Origin: an uncultured Eggerthellaceae bacterium
Lineage (GTDB): Bacteria; Actinomycetota; Coriobacteriia; Coriobacteriales; Eggerthellaceae
Assembly (NCBI GenBank): GCA_947565915.1
Contig: CANOHY010000004.1
Coordinates: 10,568 to 74,567 of the forward strand
Direction: 5' to 3'
DNA: 64,000 nt
Part shown: in pieces, positions 24,045 to 34,600 of the stretch
Layout: the number at the start of each line of letters is the position of its first letter
Position numbering within the stretch: position 1 is the first letter of the stretch
Notes under the pieces: generated by a model
Told to the model about the DNA's origin: nothing
The model's database searches: none
What the model saw: the letters and a program-made list of their open reading frames with translations, nothing else
Translations under genes and position numbers: made by a program

Positions 24045-25388
24045 ATGATCGAGCGTTACACGCGTCCCGAGATGGGCGCCATTTGGGAGTTGCAGAACAA
24101 GTTCGCCATCTGGAAGGAAATCGAGATTCTCGCCTGCGAGGCTCAGGCCGAGCTTGGCGCGGCGGGCATCACCCCCGAAGAGGCAGCCTGGATTCGCGAG
24201 CATGCCGACTTCACGGTGGAGCGCGTATCCGAAATAGAAGAGGTCACCAACCACGATGTGATCGCCTTCCTCACCAACATGGCCGAATACATCGACGCCG
24301 ATATCCCCGAGGGAACCGAACCGCCGAGCCGCTGGGTGCACTATGGCATGACCAGCAGCGACTTGGGCGACATGGCGCTGTGCTATCAGATCGTGCAAGC
24401 ATGCGACATCATCATCGCCGACATCAAGCGCTTGGGCACCATCTGCCGCAAGCGCGCATTCGAGTTCAAGGACACGCTATGCGTAGGACGCACGCATGGC
24501 ATCTCCGCCGAGCCCATGACCTTTGGCATGAAGTTCGGCAGCTGGGCCTGGATGCTCAAGCGCGACCTCGAGCGCATGGAGCAAGCCCGCGAAATGATCG
24601 CCACGGGCGCCATCAGCGGTGCCGTGGGCTCGTATTCCAGCATCGACCCCTTCGTTGAGCGCTACGTGTGCGAGAAGCTGGGACTCAAGCCCGACCCTCT
24701 GTCTACGCAGGTCATCGCACGCGACCGCCACGCGCAGGTGATGGTTGCCCTGGCCACCGTTGCCGCCACGCTGGAAGCCATCGCTACGCAAGTGCGCCTG
24801 CTGCAGCAAACCGACGTGATCGAGGCCGAGGAACCATTCAAGAAGGGCCAGAAGGGCTCGAGCGCCATGCCGCACAAGCGCAACCCCATCACAGTGGAGC
24901 GCGTCTGCGGGCTGGCGCGCGTGGTGAAGGCGAATGCGCAGGTGGCCTTGGATGACGTGGCGCTTTGGTACGAGCGCGACATCAGCCACTCCGGTGCCGA
25001 GCGCGTGGCCCTGGCTGACAGCTTCATCGCGCTGGACTACATGTTCGGAAAGATGGAGCCGCTGCTGGATGGCCTGTTCACCTATCCCGCGAAGATGGAG
25101 CACAACCTGTGGCGCACCCGCGGCCTCATCTTCTCGTCGAAGGTGTTGCTGGCCCTGGTGCAAACGGGCATCACCCGCGAAGATGCCTATGCCATCGTGC
25201 AGCGCAACGCCATGCAGGTGTGGGAGGACATCCAAAATGCCGTTGATGGACCCACCTATCGCGAGCGCTTAGAAGCCGACCCCGACATGACGCTCACTTC
25301 CGAGCAGCTTGACGAGATCTTCGACCCTTGGGCTTTCCTCACGCGCATCAACGTGATCTTCGAGCGCCTGGAAGAGCTGGAGTTCTAG
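24045..25388 (+). CDS. purB: PurB, adenylosuccinate lyase
   Basis: 447 residues with GGGAGGGG before the ATG. Family signatures are seen throughout: MIERYTRPEMGAIW at the N-terminus (the short bacterial/archaeal class), GRTHGISAEPMTFG near 150 containing the catalytic histidine, and the flexible signature loop GSSAMPHKRNP near 275 with its catalytic serine. It splits adenylosuccinate to AMP and SAICAR to AICAR, releasing fumarate. It acts immediately after PurC. Confidence 0.96.
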   Translation: MIERYTRPEMGAIWELQNKFAIWKEIEILACEAQAELGAAGITPEEAAWIREHADFTVERVSEIEEVTNHDVIAFLTNMAEYIDADIPEGTEPPSRWVHYGMTSSDLGDMALCYQIVQACDIIIADIKRLGTICRKRAFEFKDTLCVGRTHGISAEPMTFGMKFGSWAWMLKRDLERMEQAREMIATGAISGAVGSYSSIDPFVERYVCEKLGLKPDPLSTQVIARDRHAQVMVALATVAATLEAIATQVRLLQQTDVIEAEEPFKKGQKGSSAMPHKRNPITVERVCGLARVVKANAQVALDDVALWYERDISHSGAERVALADSFIALDYMFGKMEPLLDGLFTYPAKMEHNLWRTRGLIFSSKVLLALVQTGITREDAYAIVQRNAMQVWEDIQNAVDGPTYRERLEADPDMTLTSEQLDEIFDPWAFLTRINVIFERLEELEF

Positions 25389-25434
25389 CAACGCGCTCGT
25401 TGCTGCTTGGCATGCTCGGAAGCGCTCGGGGTGC

Positions 25435-26106
25435 TCAGAGACGGTCGAATGCAGCGCGCACGGCGGGAACCTGTTCGCGATTTGCGGCCACGATAGCCGT
25501 GTCGCCCGGAAAGATGCGCGTGTCATCGCCCACTACTTCCACGTCGTCGCGCGATGAGATGGCCACTATCAGGCTTCCCGAGGGCATCTCCACCTCATAG
25601 GCCAAGATGCCCGTTTCGTCGTCGTGCTCGTCGAAATCGCCCACCGGCACCTCCACCAGCATGACGTCGCCATGCGTGAGCGCCGAAACCACGCTCACCG
25701 AGCCCAGCAGCATCTCCTCTTCGATGAGGTTCGCGATCATCTCGGTGGACGATATGGACTCGATGCCCAACACCCTGAAGATGCGCTGGTTGGAAGGGGC
25801 GTTCACGCGCGCCACGCAACGCGGCACGCCGAACACGCGCGAGGCGATCTCGCACGACACGAGGTTGTTGTCGTCTTGGCCGGTAGCAGCCACGAACACG
25901 TCGGCCTTGCGGATGCCGGCATCCTCCTGACAGACAGACTCGCAGCCATCGCCGCAAATCACCAGGTAGCGGCCTTCCAGCACCATGGACAGGCGGTCGG
26001 CCGTAGCGACGTCCTGTTCGATGATCGACACCTCGTTGCCACCCTCGAGCAACACCTTGGCCAAGTATTCGCCTACTTTGCCGCCGCCTGCGATCACGAT
26101 GTACAT
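25435..26106 (-). CDS. trkA: TrkA-type potassium uptake regulator (second of pair)
   Basis: 223 residues. A Rossmann RCK_N domain begins IVIAGGGKVGEYLAKVL and covers ~1-125; a TrkA_C domain covers ~140-220. The glycine motif and the acidic residue after beta-2 (SIIEQD) indicate NAD(H) binding. Such proteins sit on the cytosolic face of TrkH/KtrB potassium channels and gate them. AGGAGGAG overlaps the stop of the preceding gene, so the two are coupled. The pair resembles the CeoB-CeoC arrangement of actinobacteria. No channel subunit is in the window. Confidence 0.9.
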   Translation of the reverse strand: MYIVIAGGGKVGEYLAKVLLEGGNEVSIIEQDVATADRLSMVLEGRYLVICGDGCESVCQEDAGIRKADVFVAATGQDDNNLVSCEIASRVFGVPRCVARVNAPSNQRIFRVLGIESISSTEMIANLIEEEMLLGSVSVVSALTHGDVMLVEVPVGDFDEHDDETGILAYEVEMPSGSLIVAISSRDDVEVVGDDTRIFPGDTAIVAANREQVPAVRAAFDRL

Positions 26107-26118
26107 AGCCGGCTCCTC

Positions 26119-26778
26119 CTAGGCTTGGATGTATTTCTTGAACGAGTCCACCAGGTCGTGGCGCACGCAGGCAAGGACAAGGTCGCCCTGATGCAGCACC
26201 GACTCGCCCGTAGGGATGGACGAAGACGATCCATCCTTGCGCTCGAATGCCACCACGCTGATATCGTGCTCGCGCTCCATCTCGGACACGTGCACGGAGT
26301 CTTGCCCGCTCCACGATAAATCGAGCGAGAAGCGCAGCAGCTCGTAATCGCCGAAGCTCTCCACGTGGGCGCGATGCCCCGAGACGATCTTGCTGAAGGT
26401 TTCCTCGGCCACCAAGCTGGTGCCGCACACGTAGTCGATGCCCAGCTGCATGTAGGCACGCTCGTGGTTTTGGTTGTACAAGCGCGCTATCACATGCGGC
26501 ACCTCGTACAAGCGACTTGCCACCTCGGCTGTCATCAGGTTCGCGTTGTCGGATTGCGTGACTGCTGCCACGATGTCGCAGTCTTCGATGCCAGCCTTCT
26601 CCAGCGTGGCCCCATCGTAGCCGATGCCCTGCACGGTGCTGCCATTGAAGTTGCGTCCCAGGTTCGCGAAAGCATCGGCGCGCAGATCGATCACCGACAC
26701 GTTCGCTCCGTTATCGGAGAGCATCCCTGCCAAGCGCGATCCCACGCGCCCGCACCCTACCACGATCACATTGAGCAT
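26119..26778 (-). CDS. trkA: TrkA-type potassium uptake regulator (first of pair)
   Basis: 219 residues with the same RCK_N plus TrkA_C layout as its neighbour: VIVVGCGRVGSRLAGML at the N-terminus, SVIDLR with the nucleotide-binding aspartate, and VTQSDNANLMTAEVA near 80. AAGGAG lies 6 bases upstream of the ATG. The two paralogues are clearly diverged, which suggests a heteromeric ring. A truncated palindromic repeat (26833-26872) lies 55 bases upstream, in the promoter region. Confidence 0.9.
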   Translation of the reverse strand: MLNVIVVGCGRVGSRLAGMLSDNGANVSVIDLRADAFANLGRNFNGSTVQGIGYDGATLEKAGIEDCDIVAAVTQSDNANLMTAEVASRLYEVPHVIARLYNQNHERAYMQLGIDYVCGTSLVAEETFSKIVSGHRAHVESFGDYELLRFSLDLSWSGQDSVHVSEMEREHDISVVAFERKDGSSSSIPTGESVLHQGDLVLACVRHDLVDSFKKYIQA

Positions 26779-26832
26779 ATGTGCTCCTTACCCACGTTTC
26801 GCCTGGGGTTCATTGTCGCACATCTAGGGACA

Positions 26833-26872
26833 TCGCACTTAGCGGCGAAGCTTTAGCTGTGCGCATCAAGCC
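26833..26872 (-). repeat. Palindromic repeat family, half element
   Basis: Read on the minus strand, about 30 bases match the left arm of the element at 55603-55710 almost perfectly (CTTGATGCGCAC, then GCTAAAGCTTCGCCGC) and the one at 44242 more loosely. The opposite arm is absent, so this copy is truncated. It lies upstream of the trkA pair. Confidence 0.7.
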
Positions 26873-26890
26873 AGGGCATTCACGAAACGA

Positions 26891-27724
26891 CTAGATGCGG
26901 CGCATTTGCTCCAAAGTGACGTCATACCAATGCAGGTAGGTAGGCGGGCAGTAGCGCAAAGCGGCCGACTTGGTAAGGCTATAGCCATAGCCACTTGCCA
27001 ATCCTGCTACATGGTCGGTGATGGCTGAAGTCCAATTCGACCACGTGCGCGAACCCCACCCCCATGCGTTGCAGGGCAAGAAGCACACGCTGCCCATGCC
27101 GCTCTCCGTGTTCGAGATTGCTGGCGACCAGCGGGGGTCAACGCCGTTTTCCCAAGCCGCCTCGGCAAAGACCGAGCCATAGCCTGCAAGGTTCGATTGC
27201 CCCAGGTAGTCGTCTATGCGCTTGCTCCACTCGGCAACGAATGCCTCCTTGCCCACCGTCCAATCCACGGCAGGCAACCCATATTCGTCAGTCGATTCGC
27301 TGGCGGGCTGGTCTTGCGCATCCACGCCCTGCTTCTTCTTGTTGGCAGCCACGCGCGCGAGGGCTTGCGCCTTCTCTTCCTCGAGACGCTGCGCTTCGAT
27401 GGCCTCCAGCTCGTCAACCATCTGCAGACCCGCATCAAGCGAGCGATGATTGCTTGCGCCCAAAAGCGCCAGCTGCTCGTCGAAGCTGCCTTGCGCAGTT
27501 CCATCCTCAACCGTTGACGTGTCCTGCACCTCTTCGCCAGCAAGCGAAGTGGCCGAGTGAGTGGCCTCGTCGAAGCCGAAAGCGCTGATGCTTGCCACCT
27601 TATCGGACACCTCGGCAGAGGCCACGCCGAAACCGACGCCGCAGGCGACTAAGAGAATGAAAAAGCCGACGATGGTGAGCTTCACCACTCCGTCGGCTCT
27701 ACGTTTAAGCTGCTTCCGACTCAT
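26891..27724 (-). CDS. Membrane-anchored lysozyme-like (peptidoglycan hydrolase) protein
   Basis: 277 residues from ATG 27724, chosen for AAGGAG 12 bases upstream. It has a basic N-tail, a transmembrane helix (~14-35), a charged coiled linker rich in Glu, Ala and Lys (~85-150), and a C-terminal domain (~165-275) with the sequence ISNTESGMGS, CNAWGWGSRTW and a final aromatic region. This resembles the goose-type lysozyme/transglycosylase fold, where the glutamate in NTESG would be catalytic. Family assignment is from motif shape only. It has its own promoter and lies downstream of the toxin-immunity candidates, so it may be unrelated or may help the large protein pass the wall. Confidence 0.7.
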   Translation of the reverse strand: MSRKQLKRRADGVVKLTIVGFFILLVACGVGFGVASAEVSDKVASISAFGFDEATHSATSLAGEEVQDTSTVEDGTAQGSFDEQLALLGASNHRSLDAGLQMVDELEAIEAQRLEEEKAQALARVAANKKKQGVDAQDQPASESTDEYGLPAVDWTVGKEAFVAEWSKRIDDYLGQSNLAGYGSVFAEAAWENGVDPRWSPAISNTESGMGSVCFLPCNAWGWGSRTWSNWTSAITDHVAGLASGYGYSLTKSAALRYCPPTYLHWYDVTLEQMRRI

Positions 27725-27774
27725 ATTTTGTTTTGCTCCTTCGGGCAGCAACCACTGCGCTGCCGTGAAGGGCT

Positions 27775-27804
27775 ATTGTACTCCACTGAATCCGCGCGGG
27801 GCAA
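27775..27804 (-). promoter_or_regulatory. Probable promoter of the lysozyme-like gene
   Basis: On the minus strand TTGCCC (27799-27804) and TACAAT (27775-27780) are 18 bases apart, about 50 bases before the ATG at 27724. Confidence 0.55.
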
Positions 27805-27908
27805 ACCAAACTGCCATGAACGGTCAATCCCCTGCTCAGAGCTTATGCTATCAACGACTCGCGCCAGTCGAAGCGTAGGAAGTCGCGGCCATCAACAAGC
27901 TTCGAGGC

Positions 27909-28625
27909 TCATTGCTCATCTGCCTCATCCTTGGCATGCCAGCGCTCCCAGAACCGAAGCTTAGCGAAGTAATCCCGGCGGTGCTGGCGCACGTAGGGCT
28001 GAAGCGCCTCGATCAGCTCGTCGGCATCCATGCCCTGGAGCCTGCTCGCGAGGAAGGCTATGCCGGGGATGGCGCGGTATCCATTCTCGTACTCCTCCAA
28101 GGTCATGAAGGGCTTGGCATCCACTGAACCCGAGTCATCCAGGCAGCCTATCACTACGAGTTCGCCCGAGCGCCTGACCCAGCGCACGTCATCGATCGGG
28201 ACCTCCATCATGGCCACCTCGGTTTCCATCCCGATGAGCCCATCCTCGAACCAGGTGATGCATTGCCCATCAGCATCGGGCTCGTCGAACCCGAGCCTCT
28301 CGGCGTACATCCGCATGGTGTTGCGCTGCTTTCTCTTTATGAACCAAAGCGGCGGCGAATTAGTAAGAAAAGCGACAATGAGGAAGAAGAGAATCAAGAC
28401 GAAAACCCAAGTATTGCAAGCAACCAACCATGCTGGAAACTCAAGTAGCCAAGCAAGCAGAAATGCAAATAAGAGATAATACACAGAGACGATAATGAAA
28501 GCGAAGAACTTCTTCCACTTCGACATGAAGTCGCAGATGCGCGAGTACTCGAGGAACTGCTCCCTTGTGAATGAGTAGCTGCACTCGGCTTTCATGTCAT
28601 CTGCCATTGGAATGGTTTGCTGCAT
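27909..28625 (-). CDS. YcxB-like membrane protein, candidate immunity protein
   Basis: 238 residues, or 232 if the second methionine (MADDMK) is used. The N-terminal ~45 residues are charged, then two hydrophobic helices (~42-66 and ~70-92), a short basic loop, and a soluble C-terminal domain with the pattern of the YcxB-like family (WFEDGLIGMETEVAMMEVPIDDVRWV). Its start lies inside the 3' end of the giant YD-repeat gene, overlapping by 29 bases, so the two are translated together. A small, tightly coupled gene directly after a polymorphic toxin is the classic position of the cognate immunity gene, and a membrane immunity protein would suit a membrane-acting toxin. This role is inferred. Confidence 0.75.
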   Translation of the reverse strand: MQQTIPMADDMKAECSYSFTREQFLEYSRICDFMSKWKKFFAFIIVSVYYLLFAFLLAWLLEFPAWLVACNTWVFVLILFFLIVAFLTNSPPLWFIKRKQRNTMRMYAERLGFDEPDADGQCITWFEDGLIGMETEVAMMEVPIDDVRWVRRSGELVVIGCLDDSGSVDAKPFMTLEEYENGYRAIPGIAFLASRLQGMDADELIEALQPYVRQHRRDYFAKLRFWERWHAKDEADEQ

Positions 28626-31600
28626 ATTGATTGTCTTTCCATTGCTGCTTTTTTCCCGAGTCTTCTAAGTACTTATCTGCCATAAGAGCTCCAATGCCAA
28701 AAGCTACTCCAACCACTGCCATTGCAATCAGGCCAGCGGGGCCGCCAATCAGGGTACCGGCTAAAATGTAAGCACCCGATGCTGCCATCAATCCTCCCGC
28801 AGTTGCGCCTACAAATACCCACGAATCTGCTAGGAACTCGACGCTTGCATCGCTCGCCGCTCGGTCCGGCGTCACGTTCGGGTTGTTGTAGGCTGCATAG
28901 GTGTCGACCGCCACGCTGCCTATGCCGGTAGCAACGCCAATAGCTCCGACGACCTTGCCAGCGCCACTCAGGATCTTGTTCATCGCGGCAAGGCTGCTTT
29001 CCCCGAAGCCCGTCCCAGACTTCACGACCACCCTGGCAGCCTGCCACCCGACCGCGTTCGCGCCCTTCGTGATCTCGATGGTGAAGCTCGCGCCCTTCTG
29101 CAGCGCATCGAGGGCGGTGGCGCATTGGGCTGCGGCCATGGGCTTGGGCGCCTCCTTGCCCATGTGGAGATACTGGCTGCAGTACTTCTCGGCAGCAGCC
29201 CGCGAGATCCAACCGTTGTTGTACATCGACCAGGCGAGATAGGAGCGGTCCGCTCCCTCTTGCATCTTGGAGAGCTGCTGCTCGTTGTACATGCGCTGCG
29301 CGGTCGTGGTCAGCTGGTGCGATTCGTTGTACTCCCTGCGCCTCTCGTAGGTCCGCTCCTTCGAGGATGGCGAGTACTTCGCCATGATCGACTCTTGGCG
29401 CCTGCGCTCGGCCTCCGCCTTGTACTCGGCCTCGTAGCTCGTGAGCATCTTATGCCCAGATGGGTCGATTGCGTTCACCGGGTCGCCCTCGGAGTAGGCG
29501 TAGCGCAGCTGCGAGGCGGGGTTGGCTGCTTGTCCCAGATAGGTGTCCTGGCTTGCGAACGAGAGGGTGGCCGTCACGAGGAAGCGGGCCCGCAGGTAAA
29601 CAAGCCCTGTGGCAGAGTCTGCCTCCTCGGCGTTCCAGCCGCGGCTCGGCAGCGTGCCCGTGGCGGCCTCGATCGTGCCGGTTACGCTGAACGCAGCGGT
29701 GCCCACGAGGCTGCCCGAGCCGTCGAAGGCAGCGGTCACCGAGCCGCGCCCGTCGAAGGCATATGAGGTCGCGCCCTCGGCAAGGGGAAGCGCAGAGAAG
29801 GAGCCGGAATCGGCTTGGGGAAGGCCACGGGTCTCGACCGAGGCAGCGGTGCTATTCGCAGACGGCTCGGCTACAGCCGACATCAAGGAGAGCTCAGGTT
29901 GGGCTTCCGTGGCAACGGGGTCGAGCAGGGCCGTCAGGTCGTCCCCGCCCGCATCGAACAGGTAGAGATGGTCGCTCGTCGCGCCATCCTCTCCGACGGT
30001 CGCAAGGGGCTGGGCAACGTCGCTCAGGGACGTGCTCGCGTAGGCCCGCTCGTCCATGCCCACGATCACGCCGCCGCTTGCAAGCTCGCCTGCGATCGAG
30101 GATACCGGGGGCTCTCCTGCCCCCAGGCCGCCTGTGGCATCGTCCGACAGGTCGTCGGCATCGAGCTCGTCCCTGCCGCGCCCGCGCCCGCGCGCATGCC
30201 ACTTGGAGGCCAGAAGCTGCAGGAGCGCCCCCGATGCAGCAGGATTCGCTATACCTAAGGACCCTGCGAACCCCGAGCAGAGCGCGAGGGCCAGCGGTGC
30301 CAGCCCATCGCCCAGGTTGGGAAGCGCATCGGCGACGCCCTCCGATGCCGACACCCCGCCTTGGGCGATGGCCTCCTCTCCCACGCTCGCCTGCCAGACG
30401 CGGTTGCCATCCCCGTCGTAGGCAACGCCGAGCGAGAGCGCGTCTCCCTGCATCACGGCCGTCAGGCGGTTCTCGAGCCCGTAGGAATAGGTGGTAGTGC
30501 CATCGGGCGCTTCTAGCTCCGTCAGGTTCCCGGCATCGTCGTAGGCATAGGTGGTCTTCCCTTCATTGCTCGTGGAGCTCACGAGCCTACCATCGGCGTC
30601 ATAGGCGAACGTGGCGTGGTAGGCGCCCGCTCCCGTGCGGGAAGCCTCGACGCGGTTGCCCGCCGCATCGTAGGCGAAGCTCTCCTTAAAGGCGCCATCA
30701 GGGCCTGTGCCCGCAACGCCGGCAAGCCTTCCGGCATCGTCGTAGGATAGCTCGCGGCTGCCCTCGCCGAGTCCTTCGGCCTGCCACTGCTCGCGGGCTA
30801 TGCGCCCCGCGCCATCGTAGGCATACGCGTAGCTCGACACGGGATCACCGTGCGCATCGAGGTTCTCGACAGCAGATATGCGCCCGAGGCCATCCCTCTG
30901 CCATGAGGTGGAGGACCCGTCGGGGCGAGCGACGGATGCGGGGCGCCCCTCCGCATCGCAGGAGATGTTCCAGCTGCCCGCATCGGTTGAGATGGACGCA
31001 GGGTTGCCAGCGACGTCGTAGGAATAGCGGGCCACCTTGCCGTCCGGGTAGGCGACCGACGACACGCGCCCGTCGCCGTCGTATGAGTAGGCAAGTCGCC
31101 TGCCCGCTCCGTCGGTCTCGGACGCTATGCGCCCCGCTCCGTCGTATTCGCGCATGTAGGTTCCCGTCCAGTCGGAGCGCGAGGCAAGGTTGCCCTCGTC
31201 GTCGTAGGCGTAGCCCACCTCCGATCCAGGCGATGCGGGGTAGGACTTCGAGGTCAGGTTGCCCTCGCCGTCGTAGGCGAAGCGCGTCTCGGTGCCTGCG
31301 CCATCGACGTAGGAGGTCGGCCGCCCCGCGGCGTCCCGGGCGATCCTCTCGGTTGCGCCCGTCGGCGAGGTGACGCTCGTCAGGTTGCCGAGGGCGTCGT
31401 AGGCGTAGGAGGTGGTGGCGCCGAGCGCATCGGTGGCGCTCGCGACGTTGCCGAGAGCGTCACGCTCGTAGGTGGTGCTGCCCGCGCCGTCAGTGACCGA
31501 GGCGATGCGGCCTGCGGCATCGTATGAGTAGGTGGTGGGCTGGGATGTGCCCTCGGACCTCGAGGTCAGGTTGCCCGCCGCATCGTAGGCGTAGCGGGCG

Positions 31601-34600
31601 GACTGGGCGCCCTCGGGCGCTTGCCCGCTCTCCTGGAGGGACCGAAGCGCCGATGCGGCGCCATCGGCGCTCGCCGCCTTGACCGAGGCCATAAGGCGCC
31701 CTGCCTCGTCGTACCCGAACGCTGATGCCGTGCCGAAGGCGTCGGTTGCTGCCACCACGCGGCCGTCGGCATCGTAGCGCCAGGTAGAGACGCCCTTGCC
31801 GACCTTCTTGGAGGCGAGGTTTCCCGCCGCGTCGTATGAAAAGGCGGCCTCGACGGTCGCCCCGCTTGTTGCCGAGACGAGGTTTCCGCGCTTGTCGTAG
31901 GCGTAGCGCGCCGTCGCACCCGCGCCGTCGGTCATCGAGGTGGGACGGCCCATCCCGTCGTAGGCGATGCGGGTCGCATTCCCTGCGCCGTCGCGATAGG
32001 CGATGACGTTGCCCACCGCGTCGTAGGCCCACTTGCGCTCGCTGCCGTTGGAGTCGGTAGCCGAGGTCAGGCGCCCGAGCGCATCGTAGGCGAAGGCGTT
32101 CTCGAGCCCCAGGTTGTCGGCTATGCCCACGATGTTGTCCATGACGTCATAGGATAGGGCAAGCTCACGGCCTAGAGGAGTGGTCGTGCCCACAAGCCGG
32201 TCGGCGACGTCGTAGGCATAGGTCTGCGTGGCCCCGACGGCATCGGTGACCCGGATGAGGTTTCCAACTTGGTCATGCTCGAGGGTAGTGGTGGCACCTA
32301 TCGGGTCGGTCATGGACGTGACGTTGCCCGCCGCATCGTAGGCGTAGGCGGTGGCGTGGGAAAGCGGGTCCTTGGCGGCGGTTACGTTTCCGGCTCCATC
32401 GTAGGCATAGGAGCTCTCCGCGCCGCTCGGGTCCCTCCAGGCGATGAGGTTGCCCACGCCGTCGTAGTCGAAGCTCAAGGCTCGGCCGCTCGGGAGCGCG
32501 AAGCGCACGAGGTTGCCTGCCCCATCGTATGCGTATGCGGTCTCGTTGCCGAGAGGATCCGTCTCGGAGGTCAGGTTGCCCGCCTCGTCGTATCCGTAGG
32601 TGCGCCGGTATCCCTCCCCGTCGGTCATGGCGACGATGCGCCCCGCATCGTCGTAGGCATAGGCGCTCATGGCCCCCGCCTTGTCGATGGCGGCAACCAC
32701 GCGCCCGCAGCCATCGTATTGGTAGGCGGTGCGGTTGCCTGCCGCATCCTGCTCCAGGACGAGGTTTCCGCACTTGTCGTGCTTGCGCGTGCTCGCGTTG
32801 CCGAGGGCATCGGTGGTGGATACGAGCAGCCCGCATGCGTCGTATGCGTAGGTGGTGACGGCTCCCGCCGCATCGGTCGCCCGGACGACCTCGCCCCATT
32901 CGTCGTACTCGCTTGTCACGGTGCGCCCGAGCATGTCCGTCTTGGAGATCTGGCGTCCCGCCCCGTCGTATCCGAAGTCCCAATGGCGCGCATCACCGTC
33001 TGACGCCGAGGTCATGTTGCCGCGCACGTCGTAGGCGAACGAGAGCGTGACTCCCATGACGTCGGTCAAGGAGGTCAGGTTGCCAAGAGCGTCGTAAGCG
33101 AGGCTCGCGGCGTTTCCGCGTGCGTCCACGGTGCGCGCCACGTTGCCCGCTGCGTCGTATCCCTGCTCGGTGCGGTTGCCGAGCGCATCGATCGCGGCAA
33201 CGGCGCGCCCGAGGGCATCGTATTCGAAGGCGGTCGTAAACCCGCGCGCATCGGTTGTTTTGACGAGGTTGCCGACCGCGTCGTACTCGAAGGCGGTGAC
33301 GTTGCCCGCGCCATCGGTCACGGAGAGCAGCTCGCCTATGGAGCCGTAGGCGTAGCGCACCTCGACGCCCGCGCCGTCAACCTGCGCGATCACGTTTCCC
33401 CGAACGTCGTATTCGGTCGAGATGGTCGCGCCTTCTGGGTCGGTCGTCGACACCTGGCGCCCTGCGCCGTCGTAGGCATAGGTGGTGACGTTGCCTTCGG
33501 GGTCGGTCGCGGAGGCGAGGTTGCCCGCTGCGTCGTAGGCGAACGCCCACTCCTCCCCTGCCGGGTCGACCATAGACGTCATCTGCCCGGCCTCGTCGTA
33601 GGCGAGCTCCCAGATCCTCCCCTCCACGTCGACCTTGGCGAGCCTGCCGGCAGCGGTGTAGGCGTAAGATGTAGTCGCACCCGCCCCATCCGCCTCGCTT
33701 ATCAATCTGCCGCCAGAAGCGTAGGCTCGCTCGGCAATCGTGCCGAGGGCATCTTCGCTCTTGGTCAGGCGGCCCATGGTGTCATAGGTGCTCTCCGTGC
33801 GGTTGCCGAGCGCGTCGATGGTGGCGAGCGCTACCCCGTAGGTTCCGTCGCGCTCGTAGGTGGTGATGGCACCATCCGGCCCCTCCTCGGAGGTGAGATA
33901 GCCGCGGGCATCGTAGGCATAGGAGGTCGCGTTCCCGGCAAGATCGGCATGCGCGGTGCACCTGCCCTTGCAGTCGTAGGACCAGGATTCCACGTTGCCC
34001 AAGGCGTCCGTGTGCGCGACCTGGTTGCCTGCCGCATCGTAGGCATAGGATTCGGTGGCGCCGCTCGGAAGGGTAACCGAGGTGGCCTGTCCCTTGGCGT
34101 CGCGGATGAACGCCGTGCGTTGGCCGTTCGCATCGACGAGGGACGCGAGGTATCCCATGGGAGTGAGCTCGTAGGTGGTATGAGCACCTGTGCCGTCCGT
34201 CTCGCCGACGATGTTGCCCGCAGCGTCGTACATGGTGCGCGAGATATTGCCCGCAGGGTCGGTGACCGACACGCGTCGGCCCATGGCATCGTAGGCATAG
34301 GCCGTCGTGCGCCCCAATGCATCGGTCTCGCTCGTCACCCACGGGCCGGAATACGCGTAGGCGATGGACACCCCGTCGGCATCGGTGGCGCGGAGGAGGC
34401 GGTGCGCCGAGTCGTACTCGAAGGAGAAGGCCTCTCCGCTCGACGACGTTTGCGAGACGAGGTCTCCCGCAGCGCTGTAGGCGTAGGAGATCTCCTCGCC
34501 ATCGGGGTTCACCTGGCCAACGAGGCGGTTCTTCCCATCATAGGAATAGCTCGTCGCCCAGCCATCGGGCGAGGTGGAGCAGGTCAGGTTGCCGCGCCCG

